From Dehalococcoides mccartyi CG5 (GTDB lineage: Bacteria; Chloroflexota; Dehalococcoidia; Dehalococcoidales; Dehalococcoidaceae), in contig NZ_CP006951.1 in assembly GCF_000830885.1 (NCBI RefSeq), positions 1 through 64,000 on the forward strand: a DNA stretch of 64,000 bases, in the 5' to 3' direction. The translations under genes were made by a program, and so were the position numbers. Numbering within the stretch: the first letter of the stretch is position 1; each line of letters begins with the position of its first letter. A model generated the notes under the pieces. It did no database searches. It was not told where the DNA came from and saw only the letters and a program-made list of their open reading frames with translations. Below are positions 19,539 to 27,481 of the stretch, piece after piece.

Positions 19539-19859
19539 CTATTTGTGTAACTTATTCTGTTCGCTTATCGCTATTTCCCTCAGTAATTTAATTATTTTAT
19601 CATCAAGTTCATCTATTTTTCGTTCAAGATTACTAATGTCGTATTTGGTCGCTGTTATATCACGCGAACCCGTAATGATCCAATAAAACATTAATGCTAT
19701 TGCCATTATCGTAAACACTATGCCTGTTATGACACAAATGTTTATATCTATATCGCTAATTGCAAAAAATAATGCGGCAGTAGCTAATAGGCTAGTAAAA
19801 ATACCCCATCTACTTGTTGACGGAGTAGTTGCCCCTTTAATAAACGCTTTGATTTTCAT
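19539..19859 (-). CDS. Small membrane protein with coiled coil
   Basis: 106-aa protein of unknown family. Residues ~20-35 and ~40-62 are hydrophobic and probably form two membrane helices. After a polar link, ISNLERKIDELDDKIIKLLREIAI forms a coiled coil facing the cytoplasm. It is more AT-rich than its neighbours, which suggests later acquisition. It starts 4 nt after the end of the next upstream membrane gene, so both are one transcript. Confidence 0.55.
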   Translation of the reverse strand: MKIKAFIKGATTPSTSRWGIFTSLLATAALFFAISDIDINICVITGIVFTIMAIALMFYWIITGSRDITATKYDISNLERKIDELDDKIIKLLREIAISEQNKLHK

Positions 19860-19863
19860 AAGT

Positions 19864-20616
19864 TTATTCGTGTATAACTGGGTTCGGGTTTGCCTGGAAG
19901 GGGTGGGTGCGCAGCACCAGTGAGTACAGATGGGGATACTGGGATTTTAAGTGGATAAGGTATTTTATCCACTGGTTCAGCAGCAGGGCATACATGCGCT
20001 TTACGTCATTGGCAATATGGGCTTTATCTGTTTCCGGCAGGTTTTCAAGGCTGGGGCGGGCATCCAGCTCTTCTCCCAGATGGAAACTTGCCCAGAGCAG
20101 GTCGGTAAAGTCGTCTTTTTCCAGCAGGTTCGGGTTTTCCAGCAGGGTTAGCATGAAGGAACGTTTGGCAGCCAGCAGGTTTTTAAGATGCTGTAAGTCC
20201 AACTTGCCGGGGTTTGGCGTGTGATTGAAATGTGACGAATAAACCAGTGCCTGTTTGAATTCGGGACTTGACCAGTTTTTATTTACTCCCATGTGTGAGT
20301 CAATCTGTTCGGGGTTATCAAAGCTACCCAGTATTTTACCCAGCAGGGCATTACCCAGTTCGCTGTAAAAAGACCCCACGACCATATTCATTTTTTGGGA
20401 AATGGCGTGCTTTTCTCTGCTGGTAAGTATCCTTTCAATAACCACTACCACCAGAAAAACTTCCAACGGAATAAAAGCTAGGTCTCCCAGCATGTAAATA
20501 AATATGTGGTGGCTGTCCTGAAAAATATAGTAATGGAGCAAGTACAGAAGGGCCGAAGCCGCTAGGCTGATTATGGCTACGATGATAATAAAACGGCTTA
20601 ATTTACGGTTTTCCAT
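19864..20616 (-). CDS. Membrane protein with cytosolic helical domain
   Basis: 250-aa unknown protein. Two N-terminal membrane helices (about 8-30 and 42-62) are followed by a long soluble region, helical and mainly polar (e.g. LQHLKNLLAAKRSFMLTLLENPNLL). No catalytic motif is visible. It is co-transcribed with the small two-helix coiled-coil protein downstream, so the two may form a membrane complex (inference). Confidence 0.65.
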   Translation of the reverse strand: MENRKLSRFIIIVAIISLAASALLYLLHYYIFQDSHHIFIYMLGDLAFIPLEVFLVVVVIERILTSREKHAISQKMNMVVGSFYSELGNALLGKILGSFDNPEQIDSHMGVNKNWSSPEFKQALVYSSHFNHTPNPGKLDLQHLKNLLAAKRSFMLTLLENPNLLEKDDFTDLLWASFHLGEELDARPSLENLPETDKAHIANDVKRMYALLLNQWIKYLIHLKSQYPHLYSLVLRTHPFQANPNPVIHE

Positions 20617-20719
20617 AGGGTTATTTAACTTTATAATGGCTTGCTTGTCAATATATACAGGATTGACCGCCTTTATCCCCTCAATTTAAAATATTGACAG
20701 ATCTAAAAAGGAGGCTGAT

Positions 20720-21106
20720 ATGGCAAAGTACGCACCGGATATGGTGGCGGACAAAAAAGACCAGCTGGAGCAGATTGAAGGTATTTGCCTGCCTGATGAG
20801 CTTATCCACGCAGTTTTTGACCTGAAAGGGCAGGGTACCGGATTTATCGGACTGACCAACAAACGGATAATTTTCTATGACAAGGAGTTTGCCAAAAAGG
20901 CCAAGGCTATTGTCAGTATACCCTACAACCGGGGGGCAACAGTGGGCAGTGAAGACAAAGGGGGACTCATATTCCGTAAGGGTTTTATGGTGAGTGACAA
21001 ACTCTACGTGGGCGTATCCGGCCAGGCGGTCAAAGAATTTGAGTTTCGGGGTGGTGACAAGGCCCATCAGGCTCATGATATTATTATGACCTACGTGCTT
21101 AATTAA
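20720..21106 (+). CDS. Bacterial PH-domain-like protein
   Basis: 128-aa cytosolic protein. The central stretch GTGFIGLTNKRIIFYDKEFAKKAKAIVSIPYNRGATVG has the beta-hairpin signature (LTNxRIIF) of bacterial pleckstrin-homology-like families (bPH/YokE type). There is no membrane anchor. AAAGGAGG lies 8 nt upstream of the ATG. Function is unknown. Stands alone between divergent and convergent genes. Confidence 0.7.
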   Translation: MAKYAPDMVADKKDQLEQIEGICLPDELIHAVFDLKGQGTGFIGLTNKRIIFYDKEFAKKAKAIVSIPYNRGATVGSEDKGGLIFRKGFMVSDKLYVGVSGQAVKEFEFRGGDKAHQAHDIIMTYVLN

Positions 21107-21114
21107 AAAATATT

Positions 21115-21138
21115 GGCAGGGTGAACGTTCACCCTGCC
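21115..21138. terminator. Perfect 24-bp palindrome, terminator
   Basis: Two 12-bp arms (GGCAGGGTGAAC and its complement) with no loop between the PH-like gene and the small minus-strand gene. On the minus strand it is followed by AATATTTTTTAATT, a proper terminator tail; on plus, by ATATAAT, a poor one. It likely ends the comEA-comEC-46aa transcript. Confidence 0.7.
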
Positions 21139-21187
21139 ATATAATAAACTTGCCCGCATGCAGGACAAGCAGACCAGGCTAAAGCGG

Positions 21188-21328
21188 TTATCTTAAGCCG
21201 TAATAGTCGGCCTGCAGGCTTGCACGGCTTCTGTTCCAGAGGTAGACATATTTTGCCTTCGGGGGCATAAAAAGCCACTTGAACTGGAAAAAGGTGCGGT
21301 CAATTTGCTCAGCAATTCTGTTAGCCAT
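21188..21328 (-). CDS. 46-aa small protein after comEC
   Basis: Short gene: ATG with AAAGGAG 7 nt upstream, protein begins MANRIAEQIDRTFFQFKWLF and ends QADYYGLR, basic and rich in aromatic residues (5 Tyr, 4 Phe, 2 Trp). It lies 56 nt after comEC on the same strand and before a strong terminator, so it is placed as a third gene of that transcript. I know no family. The good ribosome-binding site and the terminator placement argue that it is real. Confidence 0.6.
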   Translation of the reverse strand: MANRIAEQIDRTFFQFKWLFMPPKAKYVYLWNRSRASLQADYYGLR

Positions 21329-21384
21329 TTCTTTTCTCCTTTCCGGTGTTCGTTACTTAATATAACGCAACCGGCGGGGAAAGG

Positions 21385-23775
21385 TTATGACTGCAAAATA
21401 TAAAGGCTCTGGCCGTCGGTGGCAAAATCCAGACTGCCCCATATATCTGTGCGGTAGATGCAGTTTTCAGCCATAACCGAAATCAGGCGGGAAAGGGTTT
21501 CGGGATGGGGGTGTCCGTAGCGGTTGTCTGCGCCGACTGAAATAAGCCCGAATTCGGGTGAGGTTACATCTAGAAACCATGCACTTGAAGAATATTTTGA
21601 GCCGTGGTGGGATACCTTCAGGACGGTAGTATCTGCAAGCAGGCGTTGGGTTATTAACTGGTATTCAACGGTAGTTTCAATATCGGCACAAAAGAGATAG
21701 TTTATTTGCCCGCAGCTTAGATTCAGCACTGTGCTGTGGTTATTGTCCGTATCTGCTGCCTTACTTGAAAGCCCCTCAAACGGGCTTATTACCTCAAGTA
21801 CTGCCCCGTTTGCCATAGTTATTTGCATACCCGTTTCGGCAATTCTGGCCGGTATGGCCTTTTCCGCTATCAGGTTTTGGTAGCTCTGGTAGAGGCTGTC
21901 CTGACTCCGGGTTTGGGGCAAAATCACTTCTTTCACTCTGTAACGTTCCAGTACCTCCAAAAGCCCGTTCAAATGGTCTGAATCCGGGTGGGTCAGGATA
22001 ACCATTTCTATACTGCGGTCAAAAAATGGCAGGTGCTTGTCCAGTTCGCTGCAGAGTGTCTGGGGGCTGGGACCGCCATCTATCAGGATATCCTGGTTCT
22101 GGTACTGGATAAGTATGGCATCACCCTGTCCCACGTTCAGAAAATAAACGTGGAGTTTCTGGTCAGTTGATGGGCTCAGGTTGAAAGAAAAAAACAGCAC
22201 CGGCACGGCAATACCCGCTAGCAGCCAGCGCAGGTTCAGGGTAGAAGCCGGATTGGTATTGGGGCGGGAAGGGGGCATTTTCAGTATATGTTTATACAGC
22301 CAGTAGAGCATTCCCAGCAGGAAATAATAAATGCCCATTAGCATGGCACCGGGGCGTAACCCGGACATCAGCACTCCCGGCACAGAAGCAGTCAGGGATA
22401 CCACCACCAGCATATACCGGCAGGGCAGCCAGGTCAGGTAGCCCATAAATATTGCCCCAGCCGGAAAAACCAGACCCAGCAAGGCGGTTAAAAATGACAG
22501 TACAATGATAAACGGCATGGCAGGCATGGCCAGCAGGGTAGCCACCGGTCCTATCAGAGATATATTTTCAAAGTAATATAGAAGTACCGGCCAGATGCCG
22601 GCAATGGCGGCCAGAGAAACCGCCAGACCGTCCAGTACCAATCCCAGAGTTGCTCTGAATATTCCTTCGGCAAGGCCTAAGCGGTCAAGCAGCCTGATGT
22701 TTATTTCTTTCAGCATGGGGTAAACCAGTATCAGCCCCAGCATGGACATGAAACTGAGCTGGAAAGAGACAGACCACAAGATAGAGGGTGAAAAGGCCAC
22801 CATGACTGCCGCCGCCAGACACAAAGCCGGCATAGCATTTTTCTGGCGTCCCAGCAGTTCGGCTGAAAGGAATATACTGGCCATAATCACTGCCCTGACC
22901 ACCGGCGGGTCAAATCCGCTGAGCAGGGAATATCCCCAGATAAGTATCAGGGTTAGGTATATATAAATGTATCCCCCCTTGCCCAGTATCCAGCCCAGAG
23001 CCGCCAGAAGTATGCCTGAGAGTATGCTTAGATTGGCACCGGATATAGCCAGCAGGTGGGTAGTGCCGGATAGACTGAACTCCGTCTGAATATCTTCGGG
23101 TATGCCGCTTCGTTCACCCAGCAGTATCCCTTTGGCAAGGGAGGCTTCGGGTTCGGGCATAGCCCTGCTCAGGCTTTCGGACAGGATTTGGCGGAAGCTG
23201 AAAATAGCCGTCATCACCGGGTTTCCGTTGCCTTCAGAAAGTAGGGTTGTCTCCGGGTATACCATGACAGAGTATATATGCTGGTTTTCCAGATAGGCTT
23301 TGTAATCAAACCCGTCAAAGTTTTCCGGAGTTTTTAGGTATCCGCTTATCCGAATCTGGTCACCGTAACTGTACTCAGGATAACTTGGCAGGGTAAGCAG
23401 GACATTTCCGGATACTTCTTGCCAGCCGCTTGATGTGGCAATCCCGCTTGCCTCCAGTAATATCAGGCTGGTGCGGTCGCGTTTGTCAGGGTTTTCGGTT
23501 ATTATGCCCTGAAGTTCCAGTTTGCCGCTGTCATTATAGTAATCTAGCCGGGAAGGGTCTGAATTTATGGTAATCTGGCTGTTTGCCAGCCACAATCCGC
23601 CTGAGAGGGCCAAAAAACCCAGACTTAAGCCCAGTAATAAGCGGGTTTTTTTTCTGAAAATAAACCAGAATACGCCTAGTGCCAGTGCCAAAATAATAAA
23701 TGGCAAAACAGGTAAACCCAGGCGGCTTAATGCCACTCCGGCAATCAGTCCCAGACTGCACAGGCTGATAATCAA
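21385..23775 (-). CDS. comEC: Competence protein ComEC/Rec2
   Basis: Polytopic channel for uptake of single-stranded DNA. The 796-aa protein has N-terminal membrane helices and an OB-like DUF4131 part (to ~200), the Competence domain (HLLAISGANLSILSG near 240, SGFDPPVVRAVIMA) with many helices, and a C-terminal metallo-beta-lactamase domain from about 545 (LNVGQGDAILIQ, ILTHPDSDHLNG, VSHHGSKYSSS) that keeps the HxDxDH metal motif. The start overlaps comEA by 4 nt (ATGA), so both are co-translated. It implies a functional natural-transformation route if pilus genes exist elsewhere. Confidence 0.95.
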   Translation of the reverse strand: MIISLCSLGLIAGVALSRLGLPVLPFIILALALGVFWFIFRKKTRLLLGLSLGFLALSGGLWLANSQITINSDPSRLDYYNDSGKLELQGIITENPDKRDRTSLILLEASGIATSSGWQEVSGNVLLTLPSYPEYSYGDQIRISGYLKTPENFDGFDYKAYLENQHIYSVMVYPETTLLSEGNGNPVMTAIFSFRQILSESLSRAMPEPEASLAKGILLGERSGIPEDIQTEFSLSGTTHLLAISGANLSILSGILLAALGWILGKGGYIYIYLTLILIWGYSLLSGFDPPVVRAVIMASIFLSAELLGRQKNAMPALCLAAAVMVAFSPSILWSVSFQLSFMSMLGLILVYPMLKEINIRLLDRLGLAEGIFRATLGLVLDGLAVSLAAIAGIWPVLLYYFENISLIGPVATLLAMPAMPFIIVLSFLTALLGLVFPAGAIFMGYLTWLPCRYMLVVVSLTASVPGVLMSGLRPGAMLMGIYYFLLGMLYWLYKHILKMPPSRPNTNPASTLNLRWLLAGIAVPVLFFSFNLSPSTDQKLHVYFLNVGQGDAILIQYQNQDILIDGGPSPQTLCSELDKHLPFFDRSIEMVILTHPDSDHLNGLLEVLERYRVKEVILPQTRSQDSLYQSYQNLIAEKAIPARIAETGMQITMANGAVLEVISPFEGLSSKAADTDNNHSTVLNLSCGQINYLFCADIETTVEYQLITQRLLADTTVLKVSHHGSKYSSSAWFLDVTSPEFGLISVGADNRYGHPHPETLSRLISVMAENCIYRTDIWGSLDFATDGQSLYILQS

Positions 23776-24272
23776 GATATATCCGCCGTTTCAGAAACGC
23801 ATATCATATCTTTTATCTGGTCATACAGGCTCTGGCTGAAGCCGGGTATCAGCATCAGCTCCAGAGTATTCTTAAACCCCCCGTTCTGGTTGCGATAGCT
23901 GACAATGTCGCTCGCCCGTGCTTCACCTATGCCGGGCAGGGCAACCAGCAGCCAGATTTCCGCCCGGTTCAGGTCTATTTTCTGGGCTGAAGAGGCTAAT
24001 GGGGGCGGGTTGAAACTGAGGTAGATAGTTGTCAGTTCAGAGTTGTCTTTTAACCCGCCTGAGGATTCAAGCAGGCTCTGGAGAGTGTCTTGGGTACCGG
24101 CAGGATAAATACCCGGCAAGTTTATATTTCCTGAAATATATATCTCAAGTGGTTTTTCGGTAATTTGAGGAGGGGTGTATACCGCAAGTGGTGTAGTTTC
24201 CGAACACCCTTGGGCGGTTATGACCGAAAGAGCAAGTCCCAGCAGCAGACCAAACCTTTTGGAAACCTTCAT
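23772..24272 (-). CDS. comEA: ComEA-type DNA receptor lipoprotein
   Basis: 166-aa surface DNA-binding protein. The N-terminus MKVSKRFGLLLGLALSVITAQGC has a lipobox AQGC near 23, so the protein is probably lipid-anchored rather than using a plain membrane helix. Then comes an SLBB-like region (LEIYISGNINLPGIYPAGTQDTLQSLLESSGGL) and a C-terminal helix-hairpin-helix pair (IDLNRAEIWLLVALPGIGEARASDIVSYR and GGFKNTLELMLIPGFSQSL). Coupled by ATGA to comEC. Confidence 0.93.
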   Translation of the reverse strand: MKVSKRFGLLLGLALSVITAQGCSETTPLAVYTPPQITEKPLEIYISGNINLPGIYPAGTQDTLQSLLESSGGLKDNSELTTIYLSFNPPPLASSAQKIDLNRAEIWLLVALPGIGEARASDIVSYRNQNGGFKNTLELMLIPGFSQSLYDQIKDMICVSETADIS

Positions 24273-24449
24273 ATGTCCTCCCGAAGCTGTAAAAGGGATG
24301 TATAAATGTTTCTAGGCTATACCAAAAGGATTTACCCGTCAATATATATTGGATAGAAGGCTGTAAATAGTCTGACGCGGGCTGAGAGATAAATAAAAAG
24401 GGGCGATATAAAAATATTTCAGGCATGGGGGCAAGAGGGTTACCGGGCT

Positions 24450-25115
24450 TTAAGCGGTGGCGGTCAGGATATCACGTATCTCGGCTTCTTTGGCTGCCGA
24501 AGTGACTATCATAAACTGGTCACCGACCTGAACAGTGGTTTCGGGGCGGGGCAGTATCGGTTTGCCGTCCTTGCGTACAATGAGGGAGATAATGGTTTGG
24601 GGCGGCAGTACCAGCTCGTGTATCTGCTTGCCTACAGTCAGAGCATTTTCAGGAATGCGTATATCTATAATCTCAAGGTCTTTGCCATGTAATGTCAGCA
24701 GGTGGGTCATAGCGTGGCTGGGCACTTCGTGTTCAATATGCTCAAGTATAATATTGGTGGAGTTTACGGTGGAGTCTACCCCCAGTTGCCTGAAGACGGA
24801 TTCGTTCTTGGGGTTTCTGACCCGGGCAATGGTGCGGGGTACGTTAAACTTGTACTTGGCAACCTGACAGGCTACCAGATTATCTTCGTCATCTCCGGTT
24901 ACGGCAATAAGCAGGTCAGCTCTGGAAGTGCCGGCTTCGGTCAGAACGGCGGTTTCACAGCCGTCACCATGCAGGCAAACACTGCCCATTTCTTTGTTGA
25001 TGCCGTCACACAGGGAAGAATTTTTTTCAATAAGAAGCACCTCGTGTCCGTCATTGAGAAGGGCTTTGAGGAGGTAATAACCCAAACGTCCGCCGCCAAT
25101 TACTACAACATACAT
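24450..25115 (-). CDS. RCK potassium-channel regulatory protein (TrkA_N + TrkA_C)
   Basis: 221-aa cytosolic gating subunit. VIGGGRLGYYLLKALLNDGHEVLLIE is the dinucleotide-binding Rossmann motif of an RCK_N domain (1-125), and residues ~135-221 form an RCK_C domain (ENALTVGKQIHEL, VGDQFMIV). It follows the RCK_N-only gene by 4 nt. Last gene of a five-gene potassium operon with trkH; it may form mixed rings with the other RCK proteins. Confidence 0.9.
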   Translation of the reverse strand: MYVVVIGGGRLGYYLLKALLNDGHEVLLIEKNSSLCDGINKEMGSVCLHGDGCETAVLTEAGTSRADLLIAVTGDDEDNLVACQVAKYKFNVPRTIARVRNPKNESVFRQLGVDSTVNSTNIILEHIEHEVPSHAMTHLLTLHGKDLEIIDIRIPENALTVGKQIHELVLPPQTIISLIVRKDGKPILPRPETTVQVGDQFMIVTSAAKEAEIRDILTATA

Positions 25116-25119
25116 AGGT

Positions 25120-25524
25120 TTATTCCTTGCTCTCTATCTTGTCTTTTAGCATTTGGGCAAAGATAGTAGTGGGGCTTATGGCGTCCAGCCCAAGCAGAGT
25201 GTAAAGGTCACGGCGGAGGGGGTCATATATGCGGCAGACCACTTTTGGTACGTTGAAAATCTTTTTGGCTATCTGGGCGGCCATAATATTGCGGTTGTCA
25301 CCTTGGGTAACGGCTACGAAGGCATCTGCGGTTTCAATACCAGCCTTCTTCAGGGACTCTTCGTCCATGCCGTTGCATAAAAGGGCTGTACCTTTAAAAT
25401 CTGCCGGCAGGCGGCGGAAGCTATACGCATCTATATCCAGAGAGATAACTTCGTTGCCTTCTTTATCCAGCATGGTGGCCAACTGGGCGCCAACTCTCCC
25501 GCAACCCATTATGACTACTTTCAT
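25120..25524 (-). CDS. RCK_N-only potassium regulatory protein
   Basis: 134-aa protein with only the Rossmann RCK_N domain (VIMGCGRVGAQLATMLDKEGNEVISLD; DAFVAVTQGDNRNI; VPKVVCRIYDPLRRDLY). The C-terminal RCK_C domain is missing. With the next gene it may reconstitute a split TrkA (two separate RCK chains). Lies 3 nt after the usp gene and 4 nt before the second RCK gene. Whether it binds NAD(H) or ATP is not decidable from the motif. Confidence 0.88.
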   Translation of the reverse strand: MKVVIMGCGRVGAQLATMLDKEGNEVISLDIDAYSFRRLPADFKGTALLCNGMDEESLKKAGIETADAFVAVTQGDNRNIMAAQIAKKIFNVPKVVCRIYDPLRRDLYTLLGLDAISPTTIFAQMLKDKIESKE

Positions 25525-25527
25525 CTT

Positions 25528-25956
25528 TTACACCTTGCGCTGATGATAAACTATTACCCGGCAGGGGGCGTTTTGGAGTATGTAGGGAAGTACGCCACCC
25601 ATGCAAAACTCTCCGAAACGGGTTTTATAGCTAAGACCTATAAGTATGAGGTCTATTTCTTTTTCTACAGCTTCGTCAATAATGGCGTTGGCTACTTCGC
25701 GTGCCTGCAGAAGGTCTGTTTCCAGTTTGACGCCTTGTTTTTCAGCTATTTCTTCAGCTTTGGCCAGAATGCCTTCGGATTTGTTTATAGCAGATGAAAG
25801 CTCTGCGTCAAGAGGCAAAGCCCGTTCAACCGGAATGATATGAACAGCAAATACTCTGGTTTTGCCGGAAACTTTAGATATAGTGCAAGCTAGGCTTATA
25901 GCCTCTTCGTCAGTTTCCGTGCCGTCTACAGGTACCAGTATACGTTCAAATTCCAT
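25528..25956 (-). CDS. UspA-type universal stress protein
   Basis: 142-aa alpha/beta protein beginning FERILVPVDGTETDEEAISLACTIS. The ATP-binding motif G-2x-G-9x-G-S/T is degenerate: the region reads LIGLSYKTRFGEFCMGGVLPYIL, with no clear Ser/Thr after the second glycine, so it may not bind ATP. USP proteins linked to ion transporters often act as regulatory subunits; here it sits between trkH and the RCK genes. Regulation of TrkH is inferred. Confidence 0.85.
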   Translation of the reverse strand: MEFERILVPVDGTETDEEAISLACTISKVSGKTRVFAVHIIPVERALPLDAELSSAINKSEGILAKAEEIAEKQGVKLETDLLQAREVANAIIDEAVEKEIDLILIGLSYKTRFGEFCMGGVLPYILQNAPCRVIVYHQRKV

Positions 25957-26032
25957 AGCTTATCGGATAGCCCCTCATTTCCACAAAGTCCATTATAAAC
26001 TGCAGTTTAATACTTTACAACTAAGGGGGTGT

Positions 26033-27478
26033 TTAACGCCAGCGCCAGAAGGCCGGCACGAATAAAACCAGTAAGGTGAAAAGCTCTATTCTGCCTACCA
26101 GCATGGCTATAAGGAGTACCAGTTTGCCTATGCCCGGTATGTCCGCATAACTGGACATGGGGCCGACAGTACCCAGAGCCGGGCCTATGTTTCCCAAACA
26201 GGAGGTAATGCTGGATAGGGCAGTAACAAAGTCCAGCCCTATGGCACTCATGATTAGAAAACCTGCCCACAGGGCGGCAAAATAGAGTATAGTCAGGCCT
26301 ACTGAACGCGAGATAAGCTTGTCGGAAATAACGTTGCCGCCTATTTTTATGGGTATAACTGCGTTGGGGTTGAAAGTCAGGAGTATGCGGCGGTAGGTGT
26401 ATTTAAACAAAACCAGCAGGCGGATTACTTTCAGACCGCCGCCGGTAGAACCGGCAGATGCACCCACTACCATCAGTACCAGTAAAATAGCCTGTGAGAA
26501 GTGCGGCCAGGTGGCAAAATCAGCGGTGGCAAAACCGGTGGTAGTCATAACTGAGGTAGTCTGGAAGCTGGCCTGACGCAAACCCTCAAAAATACCTATG
26601 CCGGCATTGGCTACCAGATCCCAGTTTATAAGGAGTATACAGCCTGCCAGAATACCTATATATAACTTGAACTCCGGGTTGCCGAAAAATTTGGCGGGAC
26701 GGCCTTTCCAGAGCAGGTAGTAATAAAGTCCGAAGTTTACCCCGCTGGCCACCATGAAGAAAATAAGAATAAGTTCAACAGCCAGGTTGTTATATACTCC
26801 GATACTGCTTACGGGTGCAAAACCGCCGGTAGGGGTAGTAGCCAAAATGACATTAAAGGCATCAAATCCGGGCAGTCCGGCAATAACAAGGGCTATGAAG
26901 CCTGCCACTGTAAAACCCAGATACAGTAGCCACAGGGTTCTGGCGGTATCCCGGATACGTGAGGTCAGCCGTTCCTGCTGACCGGGTGTTTCAGCTTCCA
27001 TAAGCTGGGAAGCACCAATGCCCAGCATGGGCAGGATGGTGACAAACAGCATAATGATACCCAAGCCGCCTATCCACTGGGTCAGGGAGCGCCAGACAAG
27101 TATGCCGTGAGGCAGGTTTTCTACACTGCTGAACACACTGGCACCGGTGGTAGTCAAGCCGCTCATAGCTTCAAAGATACAGTCAATAACACTGGGGAGT
27201 ACCCCTGAAATGATAAAAGGGAGTGAACCGAACAGGGCGGCCATAATCCAGCTTCCGGCTACAATAGCCAGAGATTCGCGCAGGCTGATACGCCTTTCGG
27301 TGATGGGGGTGAAACGCCACAGCAGAAAGCCGGCACTTAAGGTGATGACAATGGAAATGCCAAAGGCCATTTGGTCCGGCTCTGCGTTTATCAGGCTGAA
27401 GATAAAGGGGATAAGCATAAAGCCACCCACAATGGCAATAACCAGCCCCAGGTAATGGAGAACGTTATTTATTTTCAT
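26033..27478 (-). CDS. trkH: Potassium uptake protein TrkH/KtrB family
   Basis: 481-aa membrane channel for K+ uptake, with four M1-P-M2-type repeats, each with a selectivity loop around a Gly (e.g. SGLTTTGASVFSS near 112, TTPTGGFAPVSSIGVYNN near 219, TTTGFATADFATWP near 315, and TSCLGNIGPALGTVGP near 430). GASAGSTGGGLKVIRLLVLFK is the middle signature before the large loop. Gene follows trkA by 3 nt. Needs RCK partners encoded around it. Confidence 0.95.
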   Translation of the reverse strand: MKINNVLHYLGLVIAIVGGFMLIPFIFSLINAEPDQMAFGISIVITLSAGFLLWRFTPITERRISLRESLAIVAGSWIMAALFGSLPFIISGVLPSVIDCIFEAMSGLTTTGASVFSSVENLPHGILVWRSLTQWIGGLGIIMLFVTILPMLGIGASQLMEAETPGQQERLTSRIRDTARTLWLLYLGFTVAGFIALVIAGLPGFDAFNVILATTPTGGFAPVSSIGVYNNLAVELILIFFMVASGVNFGLYYYLLWKGRPAKFFGNPEFKLYIGILAGCILLINWDLVANAGIGIFEGLRQASFQTTSVMTTTGFATADFATWPHFSQAILLVLMVVGASAGSTGGGLKVIRLLVLFKYTYRRILLTFNPNAVIPIKIGGNVISDKLISRSVGLTILYFAALWAGFLIMSAIGLDFVTALSSITSCLGNIGPALGTVGPMSSYADIPGIGKLVLLIAMLVGRIELFTLLVLFVPAFWRWR

Positions 27479-27481
27479 GGT

